This document shows, in pieces, positions 45,005 to 56,920 of a stretch of DNA of 64,000 nt. Both the position numbers and the translations under genes were made by a program. The DNA lies in NCBI RefSeq assembly GCF_018129005.1, contig NZ_JAAEDL010000023.1:31052-95051 (forward strand). Reading direction: 5' to 3'. The notes below the pieces were generated by a model that worked only from the letters and a program-made list of their open reading frames with translations, was not told the DNA's origin and ran no database searches. This stretch comes from Neoroseomonas eburnea (lineage in GTDB: Bacteria; Pseudomonadota; Alphaproteobacteria; Acetobacterales; Acetobacteraceae). The first letter of the stretch is position 1. Each line of letters opens with the position of its first letter.

Positions 45005-46653
45005 GCGGCACGGGGCTGCTTCCCGCGGCGACGACCTATGAAGAGATGGTGCGCCGCTTCCGCTGGGCGGTGCCCGAGGCCTTCAACATCGCCGAAGCCT
45101 GCTGCGACCGGTGGGCGGATGGCAGTGGGCGTGTCGCGCTCATTCACCTCCGCGCGGATGGCGGGACCGAGCGGATCACCTTCGACGTTCTGCGGTCGAC
45201 CTCCGCGCGGTTCGCGCATGTGCTGGAGGCGTATGGCATCGGTCGCGGCGATCGCGTGGCCGTGCTCCTTCCGCAGGGACCCGAGGCAGCGCTGGCGCAT
45301 CTCGCGATCTATCGGCTGGGCGCGATCGCCGTGCCGCTCTTCCAGCTCTTCGGGCCCGATGCGCTCGAGTTCCGGCTGCGCGATTCCGGCGCGGCGGCGA
45401 TCATCACGGATGATGTGGGCCTGGCTCGCCTCGCGCCAGTGCGTGAGCGGCTGGGCGAGCTGCGTCTCGTGCTCAATGCGGACGGCGCGCGCCCCGGGGC
45501 GAAGTCGCTCTGGGCATTGGCCGAGCAGGCCAATGACACATATCCGGCAGTGCGCACGGCGGCGGACGATCCGGCCCTGATCATCTACACTTCCGGCACG
45601 ACGGGCGCGCCGAAGGGGGCGCTGCACGCGCATCGGACGCTGCTCGGCCATCTGCCTGGCGTCGAGATGCCGCAGGAGCTGTTCCCGCAGCCTGGCGACC
45701 TCTTCTGGACGCCGGCCGATTGGGCGTGGATCGGCGGCCTGCTGGACGTGCTCCTGCCATCGCTCTTCCATGGTGTGCCGGTGCTGGCCCACCGCATGGC
45801 GAAGTTCGATCCGGAACGCGCCTTAGGGATCATGGCGAAGCATGAGGTGCGCAACGCCTTCCTGCCGCCGACCGCACTCAGGATGATGCGCCAGGTCGTC
45901 GATCCCGCGCGCTTCGGTCATAGGCTGCGCAGCATCGGCAGCGGCGGCGAGACGCTGGGGGCGGAGACGCTGGAATGGGGCCGCGCCGCCTTCGGCCTGA
46001 CCATCAACGAGTTCTATGGGCAGACCGAGTGCAACGTCGTCGTCTCCAACTGCGCCGGCCTGATGCCTGTCCGGCCCGGCTCCATGGGACGTCCCGTGCC
46101 GGGGCATGACGTCGCAATCCTCGACGCGGAGGGCGTCCCCTGCGGTCCTGGCGAGGCCGGTGTCATTGCCGTTCGTCGGCCGGACCCAGTGATGTTCCTG
46201 CGCTACTGGAACAACCCGGAGGCGACAGAGGCGAAGTTTCGCGGAGATTGGCTCCTCACCGGCGATACGGGAGCGGTGGACGACGCCGGCTATCTGCGGT
46301 TCGTTGGCCGCGATGACGATGTCATCACGTCCGCCGGCTACCGCATCGGTCCTGGTGAGGTCGAAGACTGCCTGCTTAAGCACCCGGCGGTGGCGCTTGC
46401 CGCCGTCGTGGGGCTCCCGGATGCACTCCGCACCGAGGCGGTCACGGCCATCATCGTCCCGCGCGAGGGTGTCGCGCCCGGGGCAGCGCTGGCCGCCGAG
46501 ATCCAGTCCTTCGTGCGCAACCGTCTGGCTGCGCACCTTTACCCGCGCCGAGTCGTCTTCGCTGTGGACCTGCCATTGACCGCGACCGGCAAGGTCATGC
46601 GCGGTACGCTGCGCAAGACGCTTGGCAAGGCTGCCGCCGGCGGCGATCCTTGA
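45001..46653 (+). CDS. AMP-forming acyl-CoA synthetase (acetyl/medium-chain type)
   Basis: The 550-residue adenylate-forming enzyme has the nucleotide motif IIYTSGTTGAPKGALHAHRT (about residues 195-214), TINEFYGQTECNVVVSNC near 337 and the hinge LRFVGRDDDVITSAGYRIGP. The C-terminal catalytic lysine sits in PLTATGKVMRGTLRK. It is closer to acetyl- and medium-chain synthetases than the first synthetase of the run. The GTG at 45001 overlaps the livF stop (GTGA). Placed right before isovaleryl-CoA dehydrogenase, it could make isovaleryl-CoA or a related short branched acyl-CoA. Confidence 0.92.
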   Translation: MSGTGLLPAATTYEEMVRRFRWAVPEAFNIAEACCDRWADGSGRVALIHLRADGGTERITFDVLRSTSARFAHVLEAYGIGRGDRVAVLLPQGPEAALAHLAIYRLGAIAVPLFQLFGPDALEFRLRDSGAAAIITDDVGLARLAPVRERLGELRLVLNADGARPGAKSLWALAEQANDTYPAVRTAADDPALIIYTSGTTGAPKGALHAHRTLLGHLPGVEMPQELFPQPGDLFWTPADWAWIGGLLDVLLPSLFHGVPVLAHRMAKFDPERALGIMAKHEVRNAFLPPTALRMMRQVVDPARFGHRLRSIGSGGETLGAETLEWGRAAFGLTINEFYGQTECNVVVSNCAGLMPVRPGSMGRPVPGHDVAILDAEGVPCGPGEAGVIAVRRPDPVMFLRYWNNPEATEAKFRGDWLLTGDTGAVDDAGYLRFVGRDDDVITSAGYRIGPGEVEDCLLKHPAVALAAVVGLPDALRTEAVTAIIVPREGVAPGAALAAEIQSFVRNRLAAHLYPRRVVFAVDLPLTATGKVMRGTLRKTLGKAAAGGDP

Positions 46654-46667
46654 CTGCGAGGTGACCG

Positions 46668-47840
46668 ATGCTCGCGAACCAGATCCCCACCCTTGACTTC
46701 GGCCTCGGCGACGAGGTGGACATGCTGCGCGACAGCGTCCGTTCCTTCGCCGCAGAGCGCATCGCCCCGATCGCCGCCGAGATCGACCGCACCGACGAGT
46801 TTCCGCGCCATCTTTGGCCGGAGATGGGCGCGCTCGGCCTGCACGGCATCACCGTGGAGGAGGAGTATGGCGGTGCCAACATGGGTTACGTCGCGCATTG
46901 CGTGGCGATGGAGGAGGTCAGCCGCGCCTCTGCCTCGGTCGGCCTCTCCTACGGCGCGCATTCCAACCTCTGCGTGAACCAGATCCGCCGTTGCGGCACG
47001 GAGGAGCAGAAGCGCCGCTATCTGCCGAAGCTGATCTCCGGCGAGCACCTTGGCGCGCTGGCGATGAGCGAGCCCGGTGCGGGCAGCGACGTGGTCAGCA
47101 TGAAGCTGCGTGCGGAGAGGCGCGGCGACCGCTACGTACTGAACGGCACGAAGATGTGGATCACCAACGCGCACTATGCCGAGACGATGGTGGTCTATGC
47201 CAAGACCGACCCCGAGGCAGGGCCAAAGGGCATCACCGCCTTCATCGTCGAGCGCGACTTCAAGGGATTCCGACCGGCGCAGAAGTTGGACAAGCTCGGC
47301 ATGCGCGGCTCCCCTACCAGCGAACTGGTGTTCGAGGAGTGCGAGGTGCCGGAGGAGAATGTCCTTGGCCAGGTCGGCGGCGGCGTTCGTGTGCTGATGT
47401 CAGGTCTCGACTACGAACGGGCCGTGCTGGCAGCGGGACCGCTCGGCATCATGCAGGCCTGCCTCGACCTGGTGGTGCCCTATGTGCATGACCGCAAGCA
47501 GTTCGGCCAGGCGATCGGCGAATTCCAGCTCATCCAGGCCAAGCTGGCGGACATGTACACGACGCTGAGCGCCTGCCGTGCCTACGTCTATGCCGTAGCC
47601 CGCGCCTGCGACCAGGGGCGCACCACGCGCAAGGACGCCGCCGGCGCGATCCTCTTCGCGGCGGAGGCGGCGACCAAGGCCTCGCTCGATGCCATCCAGA
47701 TCCTCGGCGGCAATGGCTACATCAACGACACCGCGACCGGCCGGCTGCTGCGCGATGCGAAACTCTATGAGATAGGCGCCGGCACCAGCGAGATCCGCCG
47801 CATGCTGATCGGGCGCGAACTTTTTCGGGAGACCGCGTGA
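46668..47840 (+). CDS. ivd: Isovaleryl-CoA dehydrogenase
   Basis: The 390-residue acyl-CoA dehydrogenase has the hallmarks of the isovaleryl type. The catalytic Glu is in the mid-chain position (E250 in [16 protein letters not shown]) and not near the C terminus, where the sequence reads [40 protein letters not shown] is another marker of the family. It oxidises isovaleryl-CoA to 3-methylcrotonyl-CoA in leucine breakdown, giving electrons to ETF. A good GCGAGGTGACCG region precedes the ATG. The stop overlaps the carboxylase beta gene (GTGA). Confidence 0.94.
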   Translation: MLANQIPTLDFGLGDEVDMLRDSVRSFAAERIAPIAAEIDRTDEFPRHLWPEMGALGLHGITVEEEYGGANMGYVAHCVAMEEVSRASASVGLSYGAHSNLCVNQIRRCGTEEQKRRYLPKLISGEHLGALAMSEPGAGSDVVSMKLRAERRGDRYVLNGTKMWITNAHYAETMVVYAKTDPEAGPKGITAFIVERDFKGFRPAQKLDKLGMRGSPTSELVFEECEVPEENVLGQVGGGVRVLMSGLDYERAVLAAGPLGIMQACLDLVVPYVHDRKQFGQAIGEFQLIQAKLADMYTTLSACRAYVYAVARACDQGRTTRKDAAGAILFAAEAATKASLDAIQILGGNGYINDTATGRLLRDAKLYEIGAGTSEIRRMLIGRELFRETA

Positions 47841-49447
47841 GCCACGTCCTGTCCTCCGCCGTCGAGACACGGTCCGACGCCTTCCGCGCCAATGCCGCGA
47901 CGATGCGTGCGCTGCTCGACCAGCTCGCGGCACGTACGGGGGAGGCGGCCCTGGGTGGCCCGCCGGCGGCACGGAAGAAGCATCTCGGCCGCGGCAAGCT
48001 GCTGCCGCGCGAGCGGGTGGAGCGGCTGCTCGATTCCGGCGCGCCCTTCCTGGAACTCTCGCCGCTTGCCGCGCACGGCATGTATGGCGGGGAGGTTCCC
48101 GGCGCCGGCATGATCACCGGCATCGGTCGTGTCTCCGGCCGCGAATGCGTCATCGTCGCCAATGACGCGACGGTGAAGGGCGGCACCTACTACCCCATTA
48201 CGGTGAAGAAGCACCTTCGCGCGCAGGAAATCGCGACGCAGAACCGCCTGCCCTGCATCTACCTGGTGGATTCCGGCGGGGCGAACCTGCCCAACCAGGA
48301 TGAGATCTTCCCCGATCGCGAGCATTTCGGCCGCATCTTCTACAATCAGGCGCGGATGTCCGCCGCCGGAATCCCGCAGATCGCAGCCGTGATGGGTTCC
48401 TGCACCGCGGGCGGCGCCTATGTGCCCGCGATGTGCGACGAGGCGGTGATCGTGCGGGAACAGGGCACGATCTTTCTCGCCGGCCCGCCCCTGGTGAAAG
48501 CCGCTACAGGCGAGGTGGTCAGCGCCGAAGACCTCGGCGGGGCCGATGTTCACACCCGCCTGTCGGGCGTGGCCGACCACTATGCCGCGGACGACATGCA
48601 TGCGCTCGGCATGGTGCGGCGGATCGTCGGCAATCTGGGGCGTCCCACGCGTGCCGTGCTCGACACCCGCGCGCCCGCGCCGCCGCGCTACGATCCGGCG
48701 GAACTCCACGGCATCATCCCGCCCGACCTCCGCACGCCCTTCGATGCTCGGGAGATCATCGCCCGCATCGTGGACGGATCGGAATTCGACGAGTTCAAGC
48801 ACCGCTACGGCACCACTCTGGTCTGCGGCTTCGCGCGCATCTGGGGCATGCCGGTCGGCATTCTGGCGAACAACGGCATCCTGTTTTCGGAATCCGCGCA
48901 GAAGGGCGCGCATTTCATCGAACTCTGCTGCCAACGCGGCATCCCGTTGCTGTTCCTGCAGAACATCGCCGGCTTCATGGTCGGGCGGAAATACGAGGCC
49001 GGCGGCATTGCCAAGGACGGTGCGAAGCTCGTCACGGCCGTGGCCTGCGCCAATGTCCCGAAATTCACCGTCATCACCGGCGGTTCCTTCGGCGCGGGAA
49101 ATTACGGCATGTGCGGCCGCGCCTATTCACCGCGCTTCCTGTTCACCTGGCCGAACTCGCGCATCTCCGTCATGGGTGGGGAACAGGCGGCGAGCGTGCT
49201 GGCCACGCTCCGGCGCGACAACATCGAAGCCCGGGGCGAGAGCTGGAGCGCCGAGGCGGAAGACGCCTTCAAGGCGCCGATCCGCGAGAAATACGAACGG
49301 GAAGGAGACCCCACCTACGCTACCGCGCGCCTGTGGGATGACGGCATCATCGACCCGGCCGATACGCGCGACGTGCTGGGCCTCGCCATGGCGGCGGCGC
49401 TCAACGCCCCGATCGAGGAGACACGCTTCGGCGTGTTCCGCATGTGA
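47837..49447 (+). CDS. mccB: Methylcrotonyl-CoA carboxylase, carboxyltransferase (beta) subunit
   Basis: The 536-residue carboxyltransferase has both halves of the crotonase-like fold: [20 protein letters not shown] (as [16 protein letters not shown]), [39 protein letters not shown] and the acyl-CoA side [30 protein letters not shown] and [16 protein letters not shown] are typical of methylcrotonyl-CoA rather than propionyl-CoA enzymes. Geranyl-CoA carboxylase is the main alternative, but the adjacent isovaleryl-CoA dehydrogenase favours the leucine pathway. The start is GTG at 47837, coupled to ivd. Confidence 0.93.
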   Translation: MSHVLSSAVETRSDAFRANAATMRALLDQLAARTGEAALGGPPAARKKHLGRGKLLPRERVERLLDSGAPFLELSPLAAHGMYGGEVPGAGMITGIGRVSGRECVIVANDATVKGGTYYPITVKKHLRAQEIATQNRLPCIYLVDSGGANLPNQDEIFPDREHFGRIFYNQARMSAAGIPQIAAVMGSCTAGGAYVPAMCDEAVIVREQGTIFLAGPPLVKAATGEVVSAEDLGGADVHTRLSGVADHYAADDMHALGMVRRIVGNLGRPTRAVLDTRAPAPPRYDPAELHGIIPPDLRTPFDAREIIARIVDGSEFDEFKHRYGTTLVCGFARIWGMPVGILANNGILFSESAQKGAHFIELCCQRGIPLLFLQNIAGFMVGRKYEAGGIAKDGAKLVTAVACANVPKFTVITGGSFGAGNYGMCGRAYSPRFLFTWPNSRISVMGGEQAASVLATLRRDNIEARGESWSAEAEDAFKAPIREKYEREGDPTYATARLWDDGIIDPADTRDVLGLAMAAALNAPIEETRFGVFRM

Positions 49448-49452
49448 CGACG

Positions 49453-51438
<1,986 letters not shown>

Positions 51439-51899
51439 TCGGGTGGCGCAGCAGCAGGCCGGCGCGGCGCAGGGCGCTGCCCAGGTGGATCGCCGCCGGC
51501 ATGGCGGCATAGGCGGCGCGCAGTGGCAGCAGGCGGAGCAAGGCGGCCAGCGCCTCGCTGCGCGCGCCCCGCTGGGCCAGGGCGCAGGCGAGCAGCAATG
51601 CCGCTTCCTGCGGCGCGACGCGCAGGCAGAAGGGACAGCCCGCCGCGACAGGGGCGGCGCGCAGCAGCGCATCGAGCGGCGGGGCGGCGGGGGCAGCCTC
51701 CTCCGCTACCAGGACCAGATGGGCGGCAGGCAGGGGTGGGGCCCCGGCGCGGGCGGCGGCGTACCACGCCCGGACAGCATCCAGCACCAGGCGCTCGGCC
51801 TGGGGCAGGGCGTCTGCCTCGGTGCCGGCCCAGGGCCAGTCGGGAAGTCCGCTGGTGCTCATCAGGGGCTCCTCTCGCTGCGCGAATGGCATGATTAGA

Positions 51900-51924
51900 G
51901 CAAATGAGAATGATTCGCAATAAC
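51900..51924. promoter_or_regulatory. Fur box (iron-responsive operator)
   Basis: The core TGAGAAT-G-ATTCGCA fits the 7-1-7 Fur consensus TGATAAT-n-ATTATCA at 11 of 14 positions, and its two arms are complementary at six of seven. It is the most AT-rich patch in the area and sits 38 bp before the ATG of the unknown gene at 51862 (minus strand), just after the dnaE2 stop. Confidence 0.7.
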
Positions 51925-51932
51925 GCCGTGCC

Positions 51933-54900
51933 TCAATGGAAATCCCGGCTGGGTGGCAGGCGCAGCCGCGGGCGGGGGGTGGCGCGATAATCCGGGTGCC
52001 GCACCTCGTCCGCCCGGGCCATGGCGCCTTCCCAACCCGCCTCCTCCAGCAGATGGAGGCCTTCGAGCAGGTCCGAGCGGTCGCTGACGTGGCCGATCAG
52101 CAGGTGGATGATCGGCACTTCGGAGGCGTCGTGCCTCTCCACCGTCCCTTCCGCGAGGATGAGGCGCGCGGCGACGACCGTGGCACGGAAGCGTTCCGCG
52201 ACATCAGGGTACATGATCAGGTTGGCGATGCCGTGCTCGTCCTCCACGGTGAAGAACACCACGCCCTTGGCGCTGCCGGGGCGCTGGCGCACCAGCACGA
52301 GGCCTGGCAGGCGCAGCTTCTGTCCTTGCCGCGCCGCCGCCAATGCGCGCGTGTCCGCCAGGCCGAGCGCGTCCAGTTGCGGGCGGAGCAGGGTGAGCGG
52401 ATGGGCGCGCAGGGTCAGCCCCGTGCTGGCATAGTCGAGCACTGTCTGCTCCCCCGCTGTTGCGCGCGACAGGCGGGGTGCTGCCTCGGCGCCGTCATGC
52501 GCGGCGAGCGGCGGCGCCGGTCCCGACAACGCGGCGGTATCCCACAGCGCCGCGCGACGGCTGCGGTCGAGGCCTCGGAAGGCATCCGCCCGGGCCAAGG
52601 CGTCCAGCGCCGCGCGGTCGGGCCGCGTGCGGTTCGCCAATTCGGCGATCGAGGCGAAGGGACCGCCCGCCGCGCGAGCCTCGACGATGCGCTTCCCCGT
52701 TTCCGCGGCCAGATCCGCCACCAGGCGGAAGCCGAGCCGTAGCGCCAAGCCCTCGGCGCTCTCCCGGTCAGGTTCCAGGGTGCAATCCCAGTCGCTGTGG
52801 TTCACGTCGATCGGCCTGACCCGCACGCCATGGTTCCGTGCGTCCCGGACGAGTTGGGCCGGTGCGTAAAAGCCCATGGGCTGGCTGTTGAGCAGGGCGC
52901 AGGCGAAGATCGCGGGGTGGTGGCACTTCACCCAGGCGCTGGCATAGACCAGCAGGGCGAAGGACATGGCGTGGCTTTCGGGGAAGCCGTAGCTGCCGAA
53001 GCCCTCGATCTGCTGGAAGCAGCGTTCGGCGAAGTCCTGCGGGTAGCCGCGCCGGAGCATGCCGGCGATGAATTTCTCCTGGAACAGCGCGACCTTGCCC
53101 TCGTTGCGGAAGGTCGCCATGGAGCGGCGCAACGCATCCGCTTCGGTCGGCGTGAAACCGGCCGCGACGATGGCGATCCGCATCGCCTGTTCCTGGAACA
53201 GCGGCACGCCGAAGGTGTGTTGCAGGACGGCCCGCAGCTCGTCCGGATCGCCGTGGGTCGGGGCGGGGATGTCCGGCTTCTCGATCCCGTCGCGGCGACG
53301 CAGATAGGGATGCACCATGTCGCCCTGGATCGGACCCGGGCGGACGATCGCCACCTCCACCACCAGGTCGTAGAACTTCCGTGGCTTGAGTCGCGGCAGC
53401 ATGTTCATCTGCGCGCGGCTCTCCACCTGGAAGACGCCGATCGCGTCGGCCTTGCACAGCATCTCGTAGACCTGGGGGGCCACGGGCTTCAGGTCGCGCA
53501 GCGCGATGCGCCGGCCGTGGTGCCGCTCGATCAGCTCGAAGCCCCGGCGCAGGCAGGTCAGCATGCCGAGACCGAGCACATCGACCTTCATGATGCCCAG
53601 CGCCTCGATGTCGTCCTTGTCCCATTCAAGGGTGGTGCGGTCCTCCATCGCCGCGCTGGTGACCACGGCGAGCTCGACGAGCGGCCCCTCGGTGATGACG
53701 AAGCCGCCGACATGGGTGGAGAGGTGGCGGGGAAAGTCCTGGATCTCCTCCGCGAGTTCGACCGCCATGGCGAGCCGCGGATCGCCTGCCGCGTCTAGCC
53801 CCTTCTCGGCCGCGACCTCGGCCATGTCACGATCCCCGCGCGGCCCCCAGACGGCCTTGGCGAGGCTGGCCGTGATGTCTTCCGTCAGGCCGAGCGCCTT
53901 GCCGACCTCCCGGATCGCGCCGCGCGGCCGGTAGCGGTTCAGCGTGGCGCAGAGCGCGGCGCGGTCGCGGCCGTAGCGGTCATAGATGTGCTGGATGACC
54001 TCCTCGCGCCGCTCGTGCTCGAAATCGACGTCGATGTCGGGCGGTTCGTTGCGGGCCGTGGAAAGGAAGCGGGCGAAGAGCAGGTCGTGCGTCTCGACAT
54101 CCGCCGCGGTGATGCCGAGCACGTAGCAGACCGCCGAATTCGCCGCCGAGCCACGGCCTTGGTAGAGGATGCCTTTGCTCTCCGCGAAGCGGATGATCTC
54201 GTGCACCGTCAGGAAATAGGGCGCGTAGTCGAGCTGCGCGATCAGCGCGAGTTCCTCATCAAGCAAGCGGCGCAGCTTTTCGGAAGGGCCCTGCGGCCAC
54301 CGCTCCGCCAGTGCCTCCGCCACGCGTGCCTTGAGCGTCTCCTGCGCGGTGCGGCCCGCATCGAGGACCTCCTTCGGATATTCGTAGCGCAGGTCGTCGA
54401 GGCTGAAGCTGCAGGCCTTCACCACACGCAGCGTGTTTTCGACCGCGTCTTCATGGCCGCGGAACAGCCGCAGCATTTCGGCCGGCGCCTTCATGTGCGC
54501 CTCGGCATTCGCTTCCGCCGCGAAGCCCAGCGCATCGACCGTTGAGCGCAGCCGGATGGCGGTGAGCACATCGGCCAGGCGCCGCCGCTCCGGCGCGTGG
54601 TAGCGCGTGCCGCCGGCCGCGAGCAGCGGCACGCCGAGCCGCGCCAGCGCATCGAGCCGCTTCCGGTCATCGCCGCGGAAGCGGTGCGCGACGGCGCAGA
54701 ACATCGGCAGGGCGAGGTGCGGGCGCAGTGTCGCCGAATCCTGCTGCAGGCGCACGGCGAAGGCGGCGCCGATATCCTCCGGCGCGATCAGCGCCAGCAC
54801 GCTGCCCTTCGCGTGCCGGATCAGTGCGTCGCGGTCGATGCGGCATTCGCCCTTGGGGGCGGCCATGCGCCCTTCCGAGAGCATCCGCGTCAACCGCCCA

Positions 54901-55157
54901 TAGGCGGCGCGGTCACTCGGCCAGGCGAGATAATCGCAGCCATCCGTGAGGCAGAGCCGCGTGCCGGGCAGGAAGGGCAGGCCTTCCTGCCGCGCCGCCA
55001 CATGCGCCCGCACCACGCCGGCGAAGGAATTGCGGTCCGCCACGCCGACCGCCGCATGGCCGAGCGCCTTGGCCGCTTCCGCGATCTCATGCGGATGCGA
55101 CGCGCCTTCCAGGAAGGAGAAATTGGTCAGTGCACCGAGTTCGGCGAAGCCGGTCAC
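51933..55157 (-). CDS. dnaE2: Error-prone DNA polymerase III alpha, DnaE2 (ImuC)
   Basis: The 1074-residue C-family polymerase has an N-terminal PHP domain (TNFSFLEGASHPHEIAEAAK). The catalytic aspartates lie in PPDIDVDFEHE (D374, D376) and the third in the later palm region. Other motifs are YQGRGSAANSAVCYVLGI, FPRHLSTHVGGFVITEGPLV, FQVESRAQMNMLPRLKP and an OB-fold near KLRLPGLVLVRQRPGSAKGV. The length and lack of the tau-binding tail fit DnaE2, not DnaE1. It performs mutagenic translesion synthesis with ImuA and ImuB. The GTG start at 55155-55157 overlaps the imuB stop (GTGA). It is the last gene of the LexA-controlled cassette. Confidence 0.96.
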   Translation of the reverse strand: MTGFAELGALTNFSFLEGASHPHEIAEAAKALGHAAVGVADRNSFAGVVRAHVAARQEGLPFLPGTRLCLTDGCDYLAWPSDRAAYGRLTRMLSEGRMAAPKGECRIDRDALIRHAKGSVLALIAPEDIGAAFAVRLQQDSATLRPHLALPMFCAVAHRFRGDDRKRLDALARLGVPLLAAGGTRYHAPERRRLADVLTAIRLRSTVDALGFAAEANAEAHMKAPAEMLRLFRGHEDAVENTLRVVKACSFSLDDLRYEYPKEVLDAGRTAQETLKARVAEALAERWPQGPSEKLRRLLDEELALIAQLDYAPYFLTVHEIIRFAESKGILYQGRGSAANSAVCYVLGITAADVETHDLLFARFLSTARNEPPDIDVDFEHERREEVIQHIYDRYGRDRAALCATLNRYRPRGAIREVGKALGLTEDITASLAKAVWGPRGDRDMAEVAAEKGLDAAGDPRLAMAVELAEEIQDFPRHLSTHVGGFVITEGPLVELAVVTSAAMEDRTTLEWDKDDIEALGIMKVDVLGLGMLTCLRRGFELIERHHGRRIALRDLKPVAPQVYEMLCKADAIGVFQVESRAQMNMLPRLKPRKFYDLVVEVAIVRPGPIQGDMVHPYLRRRDGIEKPDIPAPTHGDPDELRAVLQHTFGVPLFQEQAMRIAIVAAGFTPTEADALRRSMATFRNEGKVALFQEKFIAGMLRRGYPQDFAERCFQQIEGFGSYGFPESHAMSFALLVYASAWVKCHHPAIFACALLNSQPMGFYAPAQLVRDARNHGVRVRPIDVNHSDWDCTLEPDRESAEGLALRLGFRLVADLAAETGKRIVEARAAGGPFASIAELANRTRPDRAALDALARADAFRGLDRSRRAALWDTAALSGPAPPLAAHDGAEAAPRLSRATAGEQTVLDYASTGLTLRAHPLTLLRPQLDALGLADTRALAAARQGQKLRLPGLVLVRQRPGSAKGVVFFTVEDEHGIANLIMYPDVAERFRATVVAARLILAEGTVERHDASEVPIIHLLIGHVSDRSDLLEGLHLLEEAGWEGAMARADEVRHPDYRATPRPRLRLPPSRDFH

Positions 55158-56920
55158 GGCAGGTGGCCGTGCAGGGCCCAGCGGGCCGTCTCTCCGGGCT
55201 CGGCCAGGCCGATGCGGCAGATCCAGAGGCGCGCGCCGGAGGCCAGTTCCACCCGGTAGTAGTCGCGCAGCTTGCGGGCCGGCCGAGCGGGACACCCCGC
55301 GGAGCCTGGCCTCGCAGGGACCCCGTCGCGCCACCATTCCGGCTCGAAGCGCTCCGGCCCCTCGGCGCGGATCACGCGCAGCGCCTCCCGCCCGATTCGC
55401 AGCAGGGAAGGCGGCGCATCCGGCAGCAGCGCCATGGCACTTATATAAGGAGGGCGGCGCAGCAGCCGGACCGGCCGCGGCCGGGCGGCCCAGCCTTCCG
55501 GCGTCTCCACCTCCTCGAAGGCGCCGATGCGGCGTACCGCCCGTTCCGGCCAATGGGAGGCCTGCGGCGCCAGCCGCCAGACCGCCAGCCGCTGCGACAG
55601 GCGGTCGAGCAACTGTGCCAGCTCCTCCCGCCGCGCCGAGCGCCCCGCAATGCCCAGCCCGTCCTGCACCCCGGTCAGTGGGTCGGTCGTCGGCGCTTCC
55701 AGCGTGAGCCGATCGAAGCCGCAATCCGGCGCCAGGCGTTCCAGCTTCCCGTGGAACAGCCGCGCGAGATGTCCCGGGTCGCGCGAGGCGAGGCCGGTGC
55801 CGATCGCGACTTCCTGCACGTCGCCATCCACCCGATGCGCCCGCAGCAGCATCCGTCGCGCACCGCGCCCGGTTTTCCGCAATGCGCGGCACAGGTCTTC
55901 CAGCAAGCCGCCAAGGGCTGCCTCGATCCCCTCCCGCGTCACCACGGGGTCCGCGAAGTCACGGCCCACCGCCATCTCCGGCGGCGGGCGGATCGGCGTG
56001 ATCGGGCGCGAGGCGCGGCCCAGCGCCTCGTCCAGCATCCGCGCCAGCCCGCTGCCAAAGCGCCGCACCAGGCCCGGCCGAGGCTGGGCGGCGACGCTGC
56101 CGACATCGCGCAGCCCGAGACCCTGCAGGGCGCCCACCAGTGCCGGTTCGAGCTTCAGTGCCGCCAGGGACAGGGGTGCAACCGCCGCTTCCTCCTGCCC
56201 TGGCGGCACCAGGCCGCCCCATCCAGCCCGCACCAGTGCGACCGCCGCGCCGGTTGTGCCCGCGACGGCGCCGACGACCGACAGGCCCATGCGCGCCAGA
56301 CGGCTCAGCACCTCCTCCCGCAAAGCAGCCTCACCGCCGAAGAGGTGCTCCGCGCCGGTGATGTCGAGCACCAGCGCATCCTCGCCTTCCAGCCCGACCA
56401 GCGGCGTGAAGCGCAGGGCCCAGAGCGCCAGCCGTTCCAGCGCCGCGGTATCGCCGGCCGGGTCCTCCGGCACCAGCAGCACCTCCGGCAGGATTGCCTG
56501 GGCATCCGCGAGCGCCTGGCCTTCCCGCAGTCCGGCAGCCTCGGCCTCGGCACTGACCGCCAGCACCAGCCGGCGCGATCCGCGCTGCGCCCAGACGGCG
56601 ACGGAGCCGGTGAGGCGCAGGCGTTCGATGCGGAAGCAGGGAAGGCGGAGAGCGAGGATGCGGCGCGCTGTGCGGGACGGGCTGCCGGGGGGCCAGCCCC
56701 CCGTACCCCCCGCTGGGAGGCCAAAGCCTCCCAGACCCTCGATTCCTTCAGGCGGGGCTGGGCGTGACTGTGCTGCCGATGCTGCCGAGTCCGTCCCTCT
56801 CCAGGACCCAAAAAGGGAGGGGCCCGGGGAGCCTGTCGGTTCCCCGGCGGGGGTCCAGGGGGCAGCGCCCCCTGGAGGCACCCCCACCATCCTCGGTGGC
56901 CCGCAGCACCGCCGCCTCAT
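55154..56920 (-). CDS. imuB: ImuB, Y-family polymerase-like mutasome protein with a repeat-encoded N-terminal extension
   Basis: The conserved protein starts at RRILALRLPCFRIERLRL (about residue 86). It has the Y-family fold, but the catalytic DxD-type acidic residues are absent from that first strand, as in ImuB, which is an inactive polymerase acting as hub to the beta clamp and DnaE2. Later segments are LVLDITGAEHLFGGEAALRE, LKLEPALVGALQGLGLRDVG and the C-terminal RDYYRVELASGARLWICRIG. The only reasonable start is ATG at 56918-56920, overlapping the imuA stop (ATGA). This leaves about 85 extra N-terminal residues, Gly/Pro-rich, encoded by GC-rich hairpin repeats. No ATG, GTG or TTG was found in frame nearer to the conserved part. 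Confidence 0.88.
   Translation of the reverse strand: MRRRCCGPPRMVGVPPGGAAPWTPAGEPTGSPGPSLFGSWRGTDSAASAAQSRPAPPEGIEGLGGFGLPAGGTGGWPPGSPSRTARRILALRLPCFRIERLRLTGSVAVWAQRGSRRLVLAVSAEAEAAGLREGQALADAQAILPEVLLVPEDPAGDTAALERLALWALRFTPLVGLEGEDALVLDITGAEHLFGGEAALREEVLSRLARMGLSVVGAVAGTTGAAVALVRAGWGGLVPPGQEEAAVAPLSLAALKLEPALVGALQGLGLRDVGSVAAQPRPGLVRRFGSGLARMLDEALGRASRPITPIRPPPEMAVGRDFADPVVTREGIEAALGGLLEDLCRALRKTGRGARRMLLRAHRVDGDVQEVAIGTGLASRDPGHLARLFHGKLERLAPDCGFDRLTLEAPTTDPLTGVQDGLGIAGRSARREELAQLLDRLSQRLAVWRLAPQASHWPERAVRRIGAFEEVETPEGWAARPRPVRLLRRPPYISAMALLPDAPPSLLRIGREALRVIRAEGPERFEPEWWRDGVPARPGSAGCPARPARKLRDYYRVELASGARLWICRIGLAEPGETARWALHGHLP
56687..56734. repeat. GC-rich double hairpin within the imuB 5' region (proximal)
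   Basis: There are two perfect stems: GGGGGGC-CA-GCCCCCC at 56687-56702 (7 bp) and CTGGGAGGC-CAAA-GCCTCCCAG at 56713-56734 (9 bp). The pair has the same layout as the element after hyuA at 9328-9378 and lies inside the open imuB frame. Confidence 0.65.
56824..56876. repeat. GC-rich double hairpin within the imuB 5' region (distal)
   Basis: The stems are CCGGGGA...TCCCCGG at 56824-56847 (7 bp, 10-base loop) and TCCAGGGGGC-AGC-GCCCCCTGGA at 56854-56876 (a perfect 10 bp). It is directly after the imuA stop in transcription order, so it would sit in the first 30 codons of imuB. Confidence 0.65.
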
